Source: Epiperipatus broadwayi (taxonomy: Eukaryota; Onychophora; Udeonychophora; Euonychophora; Peripatidae). From it: 64,000 nt of DNA. The stretch's first letter is position 1, and each line of letters begins with the position of its first letter. Position numbers and translations under genes: made by a program. The notes beneath the pieces are model-generated. The model made no database searches. It saw only the letters and a list, made by a program, of their open reading frames with translations, and was not told where the DNA came from. Location: positions 1,113,350 through 1,177,349 of the forward strand of contig JAQFVV010000274.1 of NCBI GenBank assembly GCA_028023455.1. Reading direction: 5' to 3'. Of this stretch, positions 46,881 through 58,700 are shown piece by piece.

Positions 46881-49026
46881 TGTGACAGTCAGATGATGTA
46901 TGTTGATTTAACCCAGTTCGAATACTAGGCGAAAGTACCTCAAGGCCAACCATACGCGAGATATAAATCAAGAATACTATGACCTCTGCCCTATTCGTCT
47001 AGTCTCGAAGCTATTATGAACCGAACAACACTATCTGAGCCACACATAAATTATTTTTCAACCGGCCACAAAGCTTAGCAACAGCGGTAGAGACATGGAC
47101 GGGAAATCCTAAGGAGCTAAATAGTTAAATGTGCAAAAGTACTAAGAAATATGTGTTTTGCGTTATGCGTGCCTGGATCATTGAAAAGTAAAATAAAGCA
47201 TTATAATAAGATTAGGAAACTCAAGCTTTTGATAGTTAAATAATATGTTTAATTAATGGCTTTAAAATATGAATAATGATTTAATGGCCTCCGCTATTCC
47301 TCTAAATTAATGAAACAAAATAATTAGACAATAAAAACGGATTAATATGTTTGCGGTCTAAATCTTTTCCCAATTTTAATAAAATTGTCAACTCGATCTT
47401 CTCGATAAAGTACAATAAAAAAAGGATCTTTCGCAAAGCATTTCTAATTGCTTTGCGCTAAAAACAGTGTTTAAAAATTATTTAAAACGTATATAGTTAA
47501 ATCAGATATACGTGTAAGCTAATGGCGGACAAAAGAGGCGTTATCAAAGAGATCAAGTTGGCACACAAAAGAAACTGACTCGTATTTAATTAACAAACAT
47601 AAATAAAATTGGAAAGAGATTTTAAATGAACAAAAATTAACTATTAAACTTAACCGCAATGGAATACTAAATATTTACACAGGTTAGTAAGGAAGAATAG
47701 CGAAGGGAAAAAGGTTACATATAGATAGATGATCACACAATATATATATTTAAGGTTAGTCTAATAAAAATGGTTACATAGCAAATACATATAAATTCAC
47801 TGAAGCAATTAGAAAAAAATGAACAAAAGGTAGCATAAGAAATAGTTCAATAGAGGAGATACGATTACCGTCCTTTTTCCTTGGTCATGTTCCCTACGGC
47901 GTTCGTGGCTTGATCCGACCGTCGAGATGTAGTTGTCCGGACAATGAAAATATGTAGTATGGTTTCACGAAAAGTTCTCCAGACACGGCACAGAGTTCAG
48001 ATGACTATTGAGTGGATATTAAGGCATTTTGAATGGTATTCCGGAACCTCGGCGATAGGCAAAGCTATTTATTTGCCTAGCCGAGCATAGTAGAATCTAT
48101 CAAACTTATATGATTTTTAGCTTGAGCAGGTTCAAACTTCTTCATGATTTGTAGACAACAGTTGTAGACTTTTGGGAATAAAATCACGAACAAAATCTGA
48201 CAGAGTTCTCCTAAGAGAAATCTGAATGCACCTTGCAATAGCAAAATCTGAATCAATCTTGCAATAGCAAACTCTGAAAGAATCACCTTCACAAGGAAAA
48301 TCAGAATCAACTGAATCCTTCAAAAGGAAAAATCTGAATATGTGAATTCTTCAAAAAGAAAAATCTGAATAATGTGAATTCTTCAAAAAGAAAAATCTGA
48401 ATAATCAATCTTTTGTTCTCCCTTCTATTTATACCCTCTCTGTCAGCTACCTTCTATTGTTTGTATGATCTGAGATCTTGATAAGCCTCCCCATGCTCCT
48501 TTGTTTCAAAGCAACACTTTCTAAAAATAACTTTAACTTTTTTACTCTAACTTTCTTACTTCAAAGTTTGAATTCTCTTAATTAAAAAGAAAGAAAGAGA
48601 AGGCCATCTTTAATTACACTTGAATGGCTCACTAATTAAAACTATACATTCTTTTAGAAAATGTTGGCAGGCTTATCTCAAAATCAAATCATACTAAATA
48701 TTTTAACAAAATTTTAACAACAATATATATTATTTTTTTATAGTAGAATAAGCATTTTATTTCAGCAGAATTTTGCATTAACTCATATATATACGCTAGA
48801 TGTATATATATGTTTGACTAATAGGTTAAGCAATTTTTATTAATAGAATGAAATTTATTTAAAACAAAATATTTAAATGTAATACACATTTAATAAGCAT
48901 AATTATTTTTAACTCTAATGCAAAACCCTGCTGATATTGGACTATAAACTTAATTTAGTTCTACAATATTAATTAAGTTTATAGGAAGATGTGAAGCATG
49001 GATCGGGCTTCAGATCCATTGCTTCA
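46881..49026 (+). mobile_element. 2.15-kb TG...CA element (solo-LTR-like) inside the 3' LTR
   Basis: The uninterrupted 5' LTR reads gaactaggaatatacatttt; here gaacattgaatat is followed by TGTGACAGTC..., and ...TTGCTTCA is followed by atatacgtttta. That gives a 4-bp duplication, atat, and TG/CA ends, as for solo LTRs of Gypsy/retroviral type. The 3' terminus is a hairpin, gaagcatggatc...gatccattgcttc (48993-49025). Near the 5' end, gatttaacccagttcgaata shares gattt.aacccag with the element at 61379. No coding frames. A related minus-strand copy lies at 12364-13130. Confidence 0.8.
48225..48412 (+). repeat. Short tandem repeats inside the solo-LTR-like element
   Basis: Variants of aaaatctgaat plus a 12-20 bp spacer recur: gcaatagcaaaatctgaatc, then cttcaaaaggaaaaatctga, then cttcaaaaagaaaaatctga twice with gaataatgtgaatt between. 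The period drifts from about 27 to 32 bp. The matching zone of the 12364 copy is shorter and more diverged. Confidence 0.8.
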
Positions 49027-50002
49027 ATATACGTTTTATATTTTAAGAATTCTTAGGAATAATTTAGTTAATTCAGGTGAAGTCTATATCTTGTCATTAG
49101 TTAGTATTTGTTAGCCTCATAGTTAGGCTTAGTTAATATTTTTGAATATGCTTTATGGAGTAGATAAGGTCCTCCATCCTTATTGTATTGTATTTCTACG
49201 AATTGATAATGCTTGTGCCCATAGAGGGTTATTGTATTTTTTTCAGTGATGATGATAACATTTACAAGCATTGGAAATCCCATGAAAGATGATTGTGCTT
49301 TCCTAGTGTCTTTCCTGTTCTTGATGCACTGTAGACAAAGTCCAGGCATCTTAGTTACTGCCTCAAAGTTAGGTATTTTTTTTGAAAGTCAACACATTCT
49401 TTTCCAGCTCTGAGGAGCCTATTTATTTTTATATTTTAGCCTATCATTCATGATGACTTAATGCTAATTCCACCTGAGTAGGTGATGTTGCATTTGTTTT
49501 AGATTAGTGATGACAAGATATGTTTGTTTGAGAAACTTTGTTTCTTCAGAGAGCGATAGATATTTTAATGCAATAGGTATATGAATGTATGAATTGTATA
49601 GATATGATAGTTTTATCATCCACAAGCTAACCAACAATAAGTTCTATTTATTTTTTTAAGTATGTTAAATTATGCATATGGTATAAGTGGCAATCGACAC
49701 ATACTAATTTTAATATTTTCATCCTGAATTTCGCCGCTGGATTTGTAAGTCTGTTACATTTTTTTAAATTTTAAAACAGTGAGGGTAATAGTTTTATGTG
49801 GACAAAATTTATTTAAAAGTGTATAAATGATCTCTGATGAGTGAATGCCCCATGTATCTAAATATAGTTTAATTTTAAAATTAGCTTAGTCTGATTTAAA
49901 TATATCACTGGCTATAATATTAGTTATGTCAGTATAACTAGTGGGTTTTTTTTAAAAAGTATGCTGAATATGCTTTTCCAGCTTAGGATTTGTTAAGCTT
50001 AG

Positions 50003-50015
50003 TATTTTAAAAATA
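50003..50015 (+). repeat. Target-site duplication of the 4.1-kb insert (left copy)
   Basis: tattttaaaaata occurs at 50003-50015 and 54091-54103, flanking the insert; the uninterrupted 5' LTR has one such site at about 38304-38317 (tgttttaaaaata). Confidence 0.9.
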
Positions 50016-50127
50016 AAAGATCAATAAATCTTCACCATAATTTTTTTAAATAGGAGTATATTTAAATGTTTTAAGGTATTTATTTGGAATGGAATTGGTA
50101 AATGGCATTGGTAAAATATAAAGATAT

Positions 50128-50145
50128 AATGTGATATAATGAAAT
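50128..50145 (+). repeat. Target-site duplication of the RTE LINE (left copy)
   Basis: aatgtgatataatgaaat occurs at 50128-50145 and again at 53641-53658, immediately outside the LINE. Confidence 0.92.
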
Positions 50146-50457
50146 CCTGAGGCAGAGCTGTAACTGCTACCAGGCAGGTCCCCAGGTGGTGGATAGGGGA
50201 ATGGCCCCCAGATATGGGGGTCTGCTGTGAATAAGCATTTAGGCAAATAAGCAGTCCTGAACCAACAGCGGCAATGTTAATAGGGTGTGGGGGATCATAA
50301 GGGTGGCTCCTTATGTTTCCAGCTAAATACCACATAAACCCAATGATAACATTGTGCCAAGGCGAGTTTCTGGCGCCATACCCAGAGGCCATGGCCATGG
50401 TAATGGAGAAAGCAGCATTATCATTACTGGCCCAAGGCAGAAGATGAAGATATCGGA

Positions 50458-53343
50458 ATGGCTTGGTTCCAGAGATCTATGGGCATGGATGTAGCATCTT
50501 TAATGGCCATAGCACTGCAAATACCTAGAAAGATGCTGGTTTCCCATCTGGGGTTGCCCATGATGGGTTGGTGGCAGCAAGGGCATGCGGCTATAAAACC
50601 AGGACCTTGCCACTCAAACTACATGATGCGGAAAAATTCAGATAGAGATCTTGCTAGGGCGTACCCTGTAAGCGACGCGTTGGGGCCTCGCCTGACTCCA
50701 CCGAGAAGCGGACAAGGGCTACCATATCGTGAGCGGATACGGTTAAAGAAGATTGCTCAAAGGAAAAGGAGGTTGAGTAGTGAAGGAAGGATGAGGGGTT
50801 GTTCGGTCAGGTTGACTGTCGGTACTCTCAATGTTGGCACCATGACTGGGAAAGGTAGTGAGCTTGTGGACATGATGATAAGAAGAAAAGTGGACATTGT
50901 GGCAGTTCAGGAAACAAGGTGGAAAGGCCAAAAGGCAAGGGAACTGGGAAATGGCTTCAAGTTGTTCTATTGTGGTAGTGATTCTAAAAGAAATGGGGTT
51001 GGAATTATACTGAGCTCAAATTTGAAACATAGGGTATTGGAAGTTACTCGGTATAATGACAGGATTATCTCAATGAGAATTGACTTGGAGAGTTGTGTGA
51101 TTACTGTGATTAGTGCATATGCTCCACAGTCAGGATGTGATGAGGATGAGAAAGATAAGTTTTGGGGTGAGATGGATGATATTTGGGGCTCAATTCAACA
51201 AACAGATAAGGTCTTCCTTTGTGGAGATTTGAATGGACATGTGGGCAGAGAAAATGGTGGGTTGGAAAGAATCCTGGGAAATCAGGGAATTGGGGAAAGA
51301 AATAAAGAGGGAGATAGAATAATTGATTTTGCTGTTTCAATGGATATGGCATTATTGAACACCTTCTTCAAGAAACCCCCAAATCAAAAGATAACTTACA
51401 TGAGTGGGGGAAGAGAATCCCAAATTGACTATATTATGTATAGACGAATTGGCCTAAAAGATATACAGGATTGCAAGGTTATTCCAGTAGAAGCTATGGG
51501 TCAACAGCACAGACTTTTACTATGTCATGCTAATCTTACAGGAATTAAAATAAATCCTAGAAGAGGTATCATCAAGACCAAATGGTGGAAACTTGAGGTT
51601 GATGCCTACAGAAAGCAATTTGTTGATGAATTGATGAAGGTTGAAGACAAAGAAGAAGGGGAAGATCTTTGGACAAGTACTGCAAACAACATCTGTGTAA
51701 TTGGGGATCAAGTTCTTGGCCAAACGTCGGGTGTGATAAAAGAGAATAAAGAGACTTGGTGGTGGAATGCAGACATGCAGAAAAAAATTGGGAATAAGAA
51801 AATAGCCAAAAAGGAGTGGGACAAAGATGGAGGGGAAAGTAGTAGGGTCAAATATAATATAGCAAAGAAAGAAGCAAAGAAAGCTGTTGCCAAAGCCAAG
51901 TTTGACGCATACTCAGATTTATATGAAAGTTTAGAGAAAGAAGAAGGAGTTAAGAAGATTTTGCGTATTGCAAAACAACGAGATAAGAGTGGTAAAGATA
52001 CTTACCAAGCAAATAGAATAAAAGACTCTAACAATAAGGTGTTGTGTGGCAAGAATGAAATCATAGCTAGATGGCAGCAATATTATGAGCACCTACTAAA
52101 TGAAGAAAACTTTCGGATTGACAAGGGATTTGGGACTCCAAATTTGGGCCCAGCTTTAAAGATCAGTAGGGAAGAAGTTAGACAAGCAGTCAGAAGAATG
52201 AAATGTGGGAAATCGGTGGGTCCAGATAACATCCCTGTAGAGGTATGGAAGGTAATGGGAGAAGAGGGAATCACCTTTCTGACCAAACTTTTTAATAACA
52301 TCATGATCACGGAGAAAATGCCAGATGAATGGAGGAGAAGCATTTTGGTTCCAATCTATAAGAATAAGGGAGATATTCTAGAATGTAGTAATTATCGAGG
52401 AATAAAGCTGATGAGCCACACAATGAAAATATGGGAGAGAATAATAGCAAATAGGCTACGGCAGGAAATAGACATCAGTGAAGAACAGTTTGGTTTTATG
52501 CCAGGTAGAGGAACCACAGATGCAATTTTTGCACTGCGGCAACTTATAGAAAAACATAGAGAAGTCAACCAAGAAATTGTTCTAATATTCATTGATTTGG
52601 AAAAAGCATTTGATAGAGTACCTAGAGATGAACTTTGGAGATGCCTAAGGAAAAAGCTGGTTCAGGAAAAATACATTCGTCTGATTCAAGATATGTATCA
52701 AGGCTGTCAAACCAGTGTGAGATGTAGTTCAGGAGAAACAGACTCATTTCAGGTGAAAGTGGGTGTGCATCAGGGATCAGCCCTGAGTCCCCTACTATTT
52801 AATATTGTTATTGATGTCCTAACAGAGGATATTCGTAGGGAAGCACCCTGGAACATGATGTATGCCGATGATATAGTGATTGCAACTCAAAACATCAAGG
52901 AAGCTCAGGATAGGATAGAAGAGTGGAGGAAAGCACTGGAGGAAGGAGGAATGAGAATTAGCAGAAATAAAACTGAAGTGCTCTTCTGTGGTAATGGTGG
53001 AGGAAGCATTTTGTTAGGGGGAAAGAAGTTGCCTGAGGCTGAAAAATTTAAATATCTCGGGGCCTGGATGAATAAAGATGGATCACTGGATGGAGAAGTT
53101 GTTGGGAGAACTCAAGCTGGTTGGAATAATTGGAGAAGGGTCTCTGGGATACTCTGCGATAGGAGAATAGGTGCAAGGTTGAAAGGAAAAGTATATAAAA
53201 CTGTGGTGCGTCCGGCACTGATGTATGGTGCAGAAACATGGCCGATCACTAAGAAAATAGAAGACAAGCAATGTGTAACAGAAATGAGAATGCTTAGGTT
53301 TGCCTCTGGCCTCACTAGAAAGGACAAAGTGAAAATGAAGTAA
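50458..53343 (+). CDS. RTE endonuclease-reverse transcriptase, main open frame (961 codons)
   Basis: APE-type endonuclease at about residues 117-355: TLNVGTMTG (Asn124), QETRWKG (Glu152), YAPQ, FLCGDLNGHVG (Asp257, Asn259), SQIDYIMYRR (Asp324) and QQHRLLL (His351; Q-H where other LINEs have D-H, a familiar variant in this family). A linker rich in Lys/Trp follows (WWWNADMQKKI). The reverse transcriptase is at about 570-850: GPDNIPVEVWK, NYRGIKLMSHTMKIWERII, EEQFGFMPGRGTTDAIFALR, FIDLEKAFDRVPR (Asp713), GVHQGSALSPLLFNIVID, YADDIV (Asp804, Asp805), then FKYLGAWMNKDG. The nuclease nicks target DNA and the RT copies the RNA from the 3' hydroxyl. The N-terminal 100 residues are family-variable and the start is uncertain. 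The frame ends early at 53341; see the downstream remainder. Confidence 0.93.
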   Translation: MAWFQRSMGMDVASLMAIALQIPRKMLVSHLGLPMMGWWQQGHAAIKPGPCHSNYMMRKNSDRDLARAYPVSDALGPRLTPPRSGQGLPYRERIRLKKIAQRKRRLSSEGRMRGCSVRLTVGTLNVGTMTGKGSELVDMMIRRKVDIVAVQETRWKGQKARELGNGFKLFYCGSDSKRNGVGIILSSNLKHRVLEVTRYNDRIISMRIDLESCVITVISAYAPQSGCDEDEKDKFWGEMDDIWGSIQQTDKVFLCGDLNGHVGRENGGLERILGNQGIGERNKEGDRIIDFAVSMDMALLNTFFKKPPNQKITYMSGGRESQIDYIMYRRIGLKDIQDCKVIPVEAMGQQHRLLLCHANLTGIKINPRRGIIKTKWWKLEVDAYRKQFVDELMKVEDKEEGEDLWTSTANNICVIGDQVLGQTSGVIKENKETWWWNADMQKKIGNKKIAKKEWDKDGGESSRVKYNIAKKEAKKAVAKAKFDAYSDLYESLEKEEGVKKILRIAKQRDKSGKDTYQANRIKDSNNKVLCGKNEIIARWQQYYEHLLNEENFRIDKGFGTPNLGPALKISREEVRQAVRRMKCGKSVGPDNIPVEVWKVMGEEGITFLTKLFNNIMITEKMPDEWRRSILVPIYKNKGDILECSNYRGIKLMSHTMKIWERIIANRLRQEIDISEEQFGFMPGRGTTDAIFALRQLIEKHREVNQEIVLIFIDLEKAFDRVPRDELWRCLRKKLVQEKYIRLIQDMYQGCQTSVRCSSGETDSFQVKVGVHQGSALSPLLFNIVIDVLTEDIRREAPWNMMYADDIVIATQNIKEAQDRIEEWRKALEEGGMRISRNKTEVLFCGNGGGSILLGGKKLPEAEKFKYLGAWMNKDGSLDGEVVGRTQAGWNNWRRVSGILCDRRIGARLKGKVYKTVVRPALMYGAETWPITKKIEDKQCVTEMRMLRFASGLTRKDKVKMK

Positions 53344-53611
53344 TTCGAGAAAATATGAGGGTGAGAATGATCAGTGAAAAAATGAAAGAATCAAGGTTGA
53401 GGTAGTTTGGTCATGTTAAGAGAAGAGAAGAAAATTACATTGGAAGGAAGATTTTGGAGATGGAACCACCGGGGAAAAGACCCAGGGGTAGACCTAAGAT
53501 CAGATGGATTGATCGAGTGAGAAAGGACTTGCAGGAGATGTCACTTACGGAGGAAATGACTTTAGATCGAGTAGCCTGGAGAAGATTGATCCGCACCAGC
53601 GACCCCACTTG
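53330..53611 (+). pseudogene. Displaced C-terminal tail of the RTE protein
   Basis: Around 53330-53340 a single-base shift in an A-rich run moves the frame, and the conserved tail continues in another frame: NEVIRENMRVRMISEKMKES, then [50 protein letters not shown] and stop at 53609. The motif FGHV.RR......R........r.rGRP..rW.D......... W r.li is the usual end of these proteins. Within it a Trp codon has become TAG at 53404-53406 (LR*FGHV). These two lesions are the only ones I find in the element. Confidence 0.88.
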
Positions 53612-53913
53612 ATGTGGGATTAATCAAGCTGTGGAAGAAGAATGTGATATAATGAAATAGAAGTTTATAGGTAATATTTAAGATTGTTTTCTTTGTTGTT
53701 TTTATGATAATTATTTATAGAAATTGATTTGTAATAGGAGTTATTTAAAAATGGATAGGGAAATAGAAAGTAAATGTATTATTTATGGTATAATATGTAT
53801 GATTATTTATTTTTGAATTGTTATATTACAATTTTAGTATTTATGTAAAGTTATAAGATGTATTTTTATTTATTCAATTGTTTCTGTGTATTTTGTAGTT
53901 TTACCTTGAAAAT

Positions 53914-53941
53914 GATTGTAATTTAAAAAAACAATCGAAAC
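53914..53941 (+). ncRNA. Hammerhead-like remnant of the PLE-like unit
   Basis: A 6-bp stem, gattgt/acaatc, with an 11-nt A/T loop, followed exactly by GAAAC and gttgg. The upstream core strand is degenerate (ttgaaaat for CTGANGA). Probably an inactive type I hammerhead relic. Confidence 0.4.
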
Positions 53942-55778
53942 GTTGGAATATGGAGTTTTTGGAAAGATTTTAAATATATATGAAGAAAATAAAAAGTTTT
54001 TAAAAAGATTATGGTGAAGATTTATTGATTAAAGAATTATATGAAGTGAATATATATTTTTTAAAAGAATGGTGGAAGATTTTTATTTGTTATTTTAAAA
54101 ATACAGACCTAGTTGCATGTTATTCTAATTGCTAGATAACACAATAGTGTTATGAATTATGCTAATTAAAAGTAGAATTGTGCTTATTAAATTCAGATAT
54201 TGCAATTAAAGTTTAAAGATTTTGAAATCTCTAATTGTTTAAAAGAGATTAAAATCTAGTATTGAATAGCCTTTGCCTGCTATTATGTATAATTATATTA
54301 TTTTATTAGTTTATTTATTAGAATAAACAATATAAAAGAGTTTTAAACAGGAATACTCAAAAACAGTAGCTAAAGAAGTTGTGCTTTATTGTAAACCAAG
54401 TAAAGTTTTCAAAAGTCAAAATGCTTGTAATAGGTTCCAGAGCTATATTGGCAATGCTTGTATTCCATTTAAATTGTAAACACTTTCTTATTGTTTTCAG
54501 TAAACCAACTTATTATTTCAAAAAGTTTAGTTTTGTTTGTTTTACTTTTATATGAAAATATTATTGTCTTGGGTTCCAAGTTCACAAATATTTTATAAAG
54601 TTAATTAAATATATTTGATATTGGTTTTAAAATTATAAAGCCATTCTAAAGTAAGTGGTTCTTAGATTGAATCACAATAACAGATAATTGCATTGTATCA
54701 GATACTTAGTTAAATGCTTAATAATGTTTATTTTTAAATTATCAGTATATCTTCCCAGACTAAAGTTTACGCAATGAGATTAAGAATATTAGTACATCAG
54801 AAGAATATTTTATTTACTATTATTTTAAAAGCTACACATTATCTTATATTAACAGCACATTGTCTATCATTATCTTAAACCTTATATGTCTAAAGAATTT
54901 TAATACATCTGCACTTGAGGTCTTGAGTAGGTTGTCTGCGAGTATGGGAAAGGCATAAAAAGTACCCTTGCCTTTTTCTTTGCTTGAGTAATGTCTTAGA
55001 TAATAGGTCATTATTAATTTAAATTGATTCATTAAATCTTTCAATTAATATTTATTTTGTTCATTATTCTAAGATTGAACCATAAGGTAATTATTTATGG
55101 TCAGCCAAGATATCACTCATTTGTTTTATTCACCCTAGCAATTATTTATTAGGTAACTTAAATTTTTATTTTGCACAGTTTATTTTATTAGAAATCCCTG
55201 AGATTGTTTACTCTTGTGGCCTTATTAAATATAATTTAGTAAGATAATCTTTCACAATCAAGGAATCATTTATTCTTATTCAGAGTGTGTGTGATCTGTT
55301 GGTAGGAAAATTGTAATAACTATTAATTAATGATTTCAAATAATCTTTTGTAGGGTTTAGTAGTAGATTATTAATATGCCATAATATAGTTGCACTAGTA
55401 TTGGATTTGGTCTCTATCTGATTGTACATCTCTGAATCATCATCTCTTTCTTAAATTTTATTGTAACCCCATTGAACCAAGTCGTTAAGAGTCTCTCATT
55501 TCATTTCTTTTCATATCATTTGTGATCTCTCTTTCACATCTATCATCTCATCTATTTCAAATCATTTAATTTCTTCTTCAACTTCCATCTTTGTCCACCA
55601 TGTATCATTTCTATTTCTTTTCATCTTTTCTTCTCTCTCTGCTTCATTATCATCTTTCTCTCTAATTCCATTTCTAAACTTTTCTTTTCCTTTACTCCCT
55701 CTCTTCTCTCTCATTTTCGTTCTCTCTTCTTTTCCTTTTCTTTCTTTTACTTCCACCCCCTCTCCTCTTTTGGTTACA

Positions 55779-58700
55779 ATATATAAGCTATTTGATTAAT
55801 AAACTGTAATGCATATATATTGTGCCCTTTTCTATAGGTCAGTAATAGTTCATCACAGTCAATTACTAAAAATTTTAAATTTTAGAATATGTTCTTTTGA
55901 TATGTTAATTATAGTTTGTTAATTATATTATAAAGTACAATTTGAAGCTAGAGAAAATACGTGGTATATAAAATTATAGTGAATCATTTAAAAGTAGTTA
56001 AGTAAAGCTTAAAATATTGTTGCATATGGTTGCAAAAGCTGGCCATATTAAATAACTCAGCTGTAAATAGTTAAAAATATATTTAAATGTCAAATATTAA
56101 TAGTTTAAAACTGATAATTTAATAAATGTTATATTTAAATTTATAGGGTCATATTTAATAATCTAATAAAAATCGTATATTTTTAAAAAAATAAACTTTA
56201 TGATAGTGAAAATTGTATTTGGTTCTATATTTTTTAAATTGTTCTTCCAAAATTTTATAATTATATTATATAATATAATATAATAAGTGTAGCAATTTTA
56301 TAAATCTAGACAGAGGCATAGATTAAAAATCATCTGTCTGTATTTTATATTGATGTGACTTGTATAACGCATACTTTCACACACACTGCTTGTTTGAATT
56401 AATAACAAAGTTTGAAATATTTTAAAAGATTGCAGTATAGAATTAGATAGAATTATCATCTAGCATAAAGCAAATATTAAATATTAAGTTAACTCTTGTA
56501 TATAATATTTGAAAATAGTATTATAAAGACGAATACAGTTAATAAAAAAATTAAATATTTTTGTTTAAATAAAAATAGATAAATGGAATATTAAGAGTGG
56601 AATAAATATTAAAATTATTTTAAAAGTTATTTTAAATGTTCAAATAATTTAAATAAAGTAATAATTGATTTAAAAGTGGTATTTTAAATAATATTTTTAA
56701 GTTCTATTACATCATAATTTTTATTTTGGGAATTCAATTCTGTAAAAAATTGAAAATATGTAAATTTGTTCTCAAGCTAAAAGCAAGAATTAACCAATAG
56801 GATAAGGTATTCTTGCAAGGTATAAATACCAGAGACTAATAATGTACTGGGGAGTTTAATAATGTATTAGTGGTAATTAATAACATGCCTATGTAGCTGA
56901 ATAATATCAGAAGCTATAGAAGTGAAAAATCTTTAAATTTTTTATTATTTATTCAATTTATAGTATTCTCTTATACTTCATTTATGGTAATTAATAGGAT
57001 ACTTTTATATTTTTTTTAAAAGATAGTTTAAAATAAAATACTTTTTGAACTTCATTTAAATGGATTGCTAATTTTTAAGTTTACTTGCCAGTCGTATTTT
57101 ATCTAAAATTTAATCTAAACTTCGCAATGAAACAAATGGATATAATAAGTAAAATGTATATAAATTATAATACTATGAAAATGCATAGTATGTTCATTGA
57201 TGCCATTATATTAATGCTTAACCGGAGAACTGTTTTGGTATATAAAAACCACAGCTCGGACATTATACGGATGCAATGGAAAGCTAATTGCCGTCTAAAA
57301 AAATTTGTGACGCATTATTTATAAGCTTATTCAGGAGTTTTAAAAAAGAATAAGATATTTATATCTTATGAATTATCATAAAATATAATAATGAAAGAAA
57401 TAGAATGTTTAGTCCTTTTTGAAGGAAACATTTTTTAAAAAGAATATATTTTACAAGAATTAAAAAAGAGCTTACAGAGTAGATTTTGTTAAGGAGTTGT
57501 GATATTAAAAACTTCTAGTCTCAGAAATATTAAAAATGCATCTTTATAAGTATTTGTTTTTGAAGCACTTTATCAAGAATGGAAACCTATATAAAAGAAT
57601 GAACACATAATAGTTGATTAAAAATGGATCCATGGAAATATTGTGGGAAAGTTTACCGAATATTTTTTAAAGCAAAATTATTTAAGAAGCTTCACAGGAT
57701 TAGTTAGCATAATGAATCTTTAAATAATAATTATTTAAAACAGTAAAACCAAGGATTATTGTTTTATAAAATTTACTAAAATGAATTAACAAGGATTTTA
57801 TTATATTTTTTAAGATTTAAAAAGACGTCGAATTATTATTTTTACTATTATTTTAAAAATTGTTCACCAACCACCCTCAATGGACTGTTCTTGTTCATCG
57901 TCATAGCAACGAAGCGGGGGGAAAACGCTCTTGAAGAATAACACATTTTTTAGGAGGAACATGTAAAAAAAACTAGAGAAAATAATAAGCTTTATGAACT
58001 CTATCAAGGACTTTTTATCAAGTAAAGAATTCATGAAGAAATAAGTAATTATAGTCTTGATTTTTTTTATTAAGCTAGTTTAAATCTAAATTTTTTGTTT
58101 TTTATAAGATTAGGAAAACATAAACATTAAAATTTTCTAATAGAATAATCTAATAATTTAGGTAAGAATATTTTAGATAAAGTGCATGGATGTATATATT
58201 TTTTTTATGTATGCAATGATCGGTATCTAGTGGATGAAGAAGCCTACTAAAGTGATGATCAGATAAAGGTTATTTGGTAATAGTAATAACTATTAATAAT
58301 TTATAATGTATATTTTTTGTTTTCTTTAGATCATCTATGAATCGTAAGAATGAAGTGTAAAAGTTTTAATTATATGTAACATTTTATACAACATTTTTTT
58401 TAACATTATGAGAATAGATTGATTTGAAGATACGCATACAATGATTTTTTATATTAGTGATATAATCCAACATAATAACAAATAATTGTGATTCTTTTAA
58501 AATTTTCATGTTAAGATATTCAAATATTGTCTGATTAGATTGTAAATGATTAAGCATACAGAATGATGAAATAGACAAATTTTTCTTGTGGAACAGTGGG
58601 ATTGTTTAATTATCAATGAATTTTTTTTATTGTTTTGTAAATGCAGATAGTTATTTATCGATGTAAGATGTGGAAAATCTTGAGAAATAATGTTGAGATA

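Larger units (their letters stand above)
50146..53640 (+). mobile_element. RTE-type LINE, nearly full length, with 18-bp target duplications
   Basis: About 3.5 kb, much richer in G+C than the surroundings, starting cctgaggcagagctg and ending ggaagaag. It has a single long open frame (50458-53343) with endonuclease and reverse transcriptase and no separate ORF1, as in RTE elements. The 5' ~310 bp is GC-rich leader. The short 3' tail after the coding region and absence of a poly(A) tail also suit RTE. It inserted into the PLE-like unit, which had inserted into the 3' LTR, so it is the youngest layer. Confidence 0.92.
50016..54090 (+). mobile_element. Short PLE-like unit with inverted tail, hosting the RTE LINE
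   Basis: Without the LINE the insert is about 560 bp. Its first ~22 bp (tcaataaatcttcaccataa) are the perfect inverse of 54008-54029 near its end, and about 60 bp of a related repeat (aatggtggaagatttttatt) follow. Before that, 53914-53941 has gattgt...acaatcGAAACGTTGG, resembling the stem II and GAAAC part of hammerhead motifs at PLE 3' ends; the CTGANGA strand reads cttgaaaat, so it is degenerate. PLEs are known for such terminal hammerheads and inverted 3' tails. No PLE protein is present, so this is a 5'-truncated or non-autonomous copy. The target duplication is 13 bp. Confidence 0.65.
46635..55778 (+). repeat. 3' LTR of the Gypsy-type element, interrupted by two insertions
   Basis: Collinear with 37136-40026 in three pieces, 46635-46880, 49027-50015 and 54104-55778, totalling about 2.9 kb. 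Typical matching blocks: ccactagtcactatatt (37233 / 46735), ggcatcttagt (37651 / 49347), agatatgtttgtttg (37819 / 49514), acacaatagtgttatgaatt (38348 / 54139) and ggttaca at the end. Divergence looks modest, with several small indels. The pyrimidine-rich tail is also present (55490-55765). Confidence 0.88.

Noticed and set aside
50021-50398. Minus-strand open stretches over the RTE leader and body
   Set aside because: Shadows of the GC-richer LINE on the opposite strand; no family features.
57085-57324. 79-codon open stretch as a gene
   Set aside because: Inside repeat copy D with no conserved counterpart in C and no motif.
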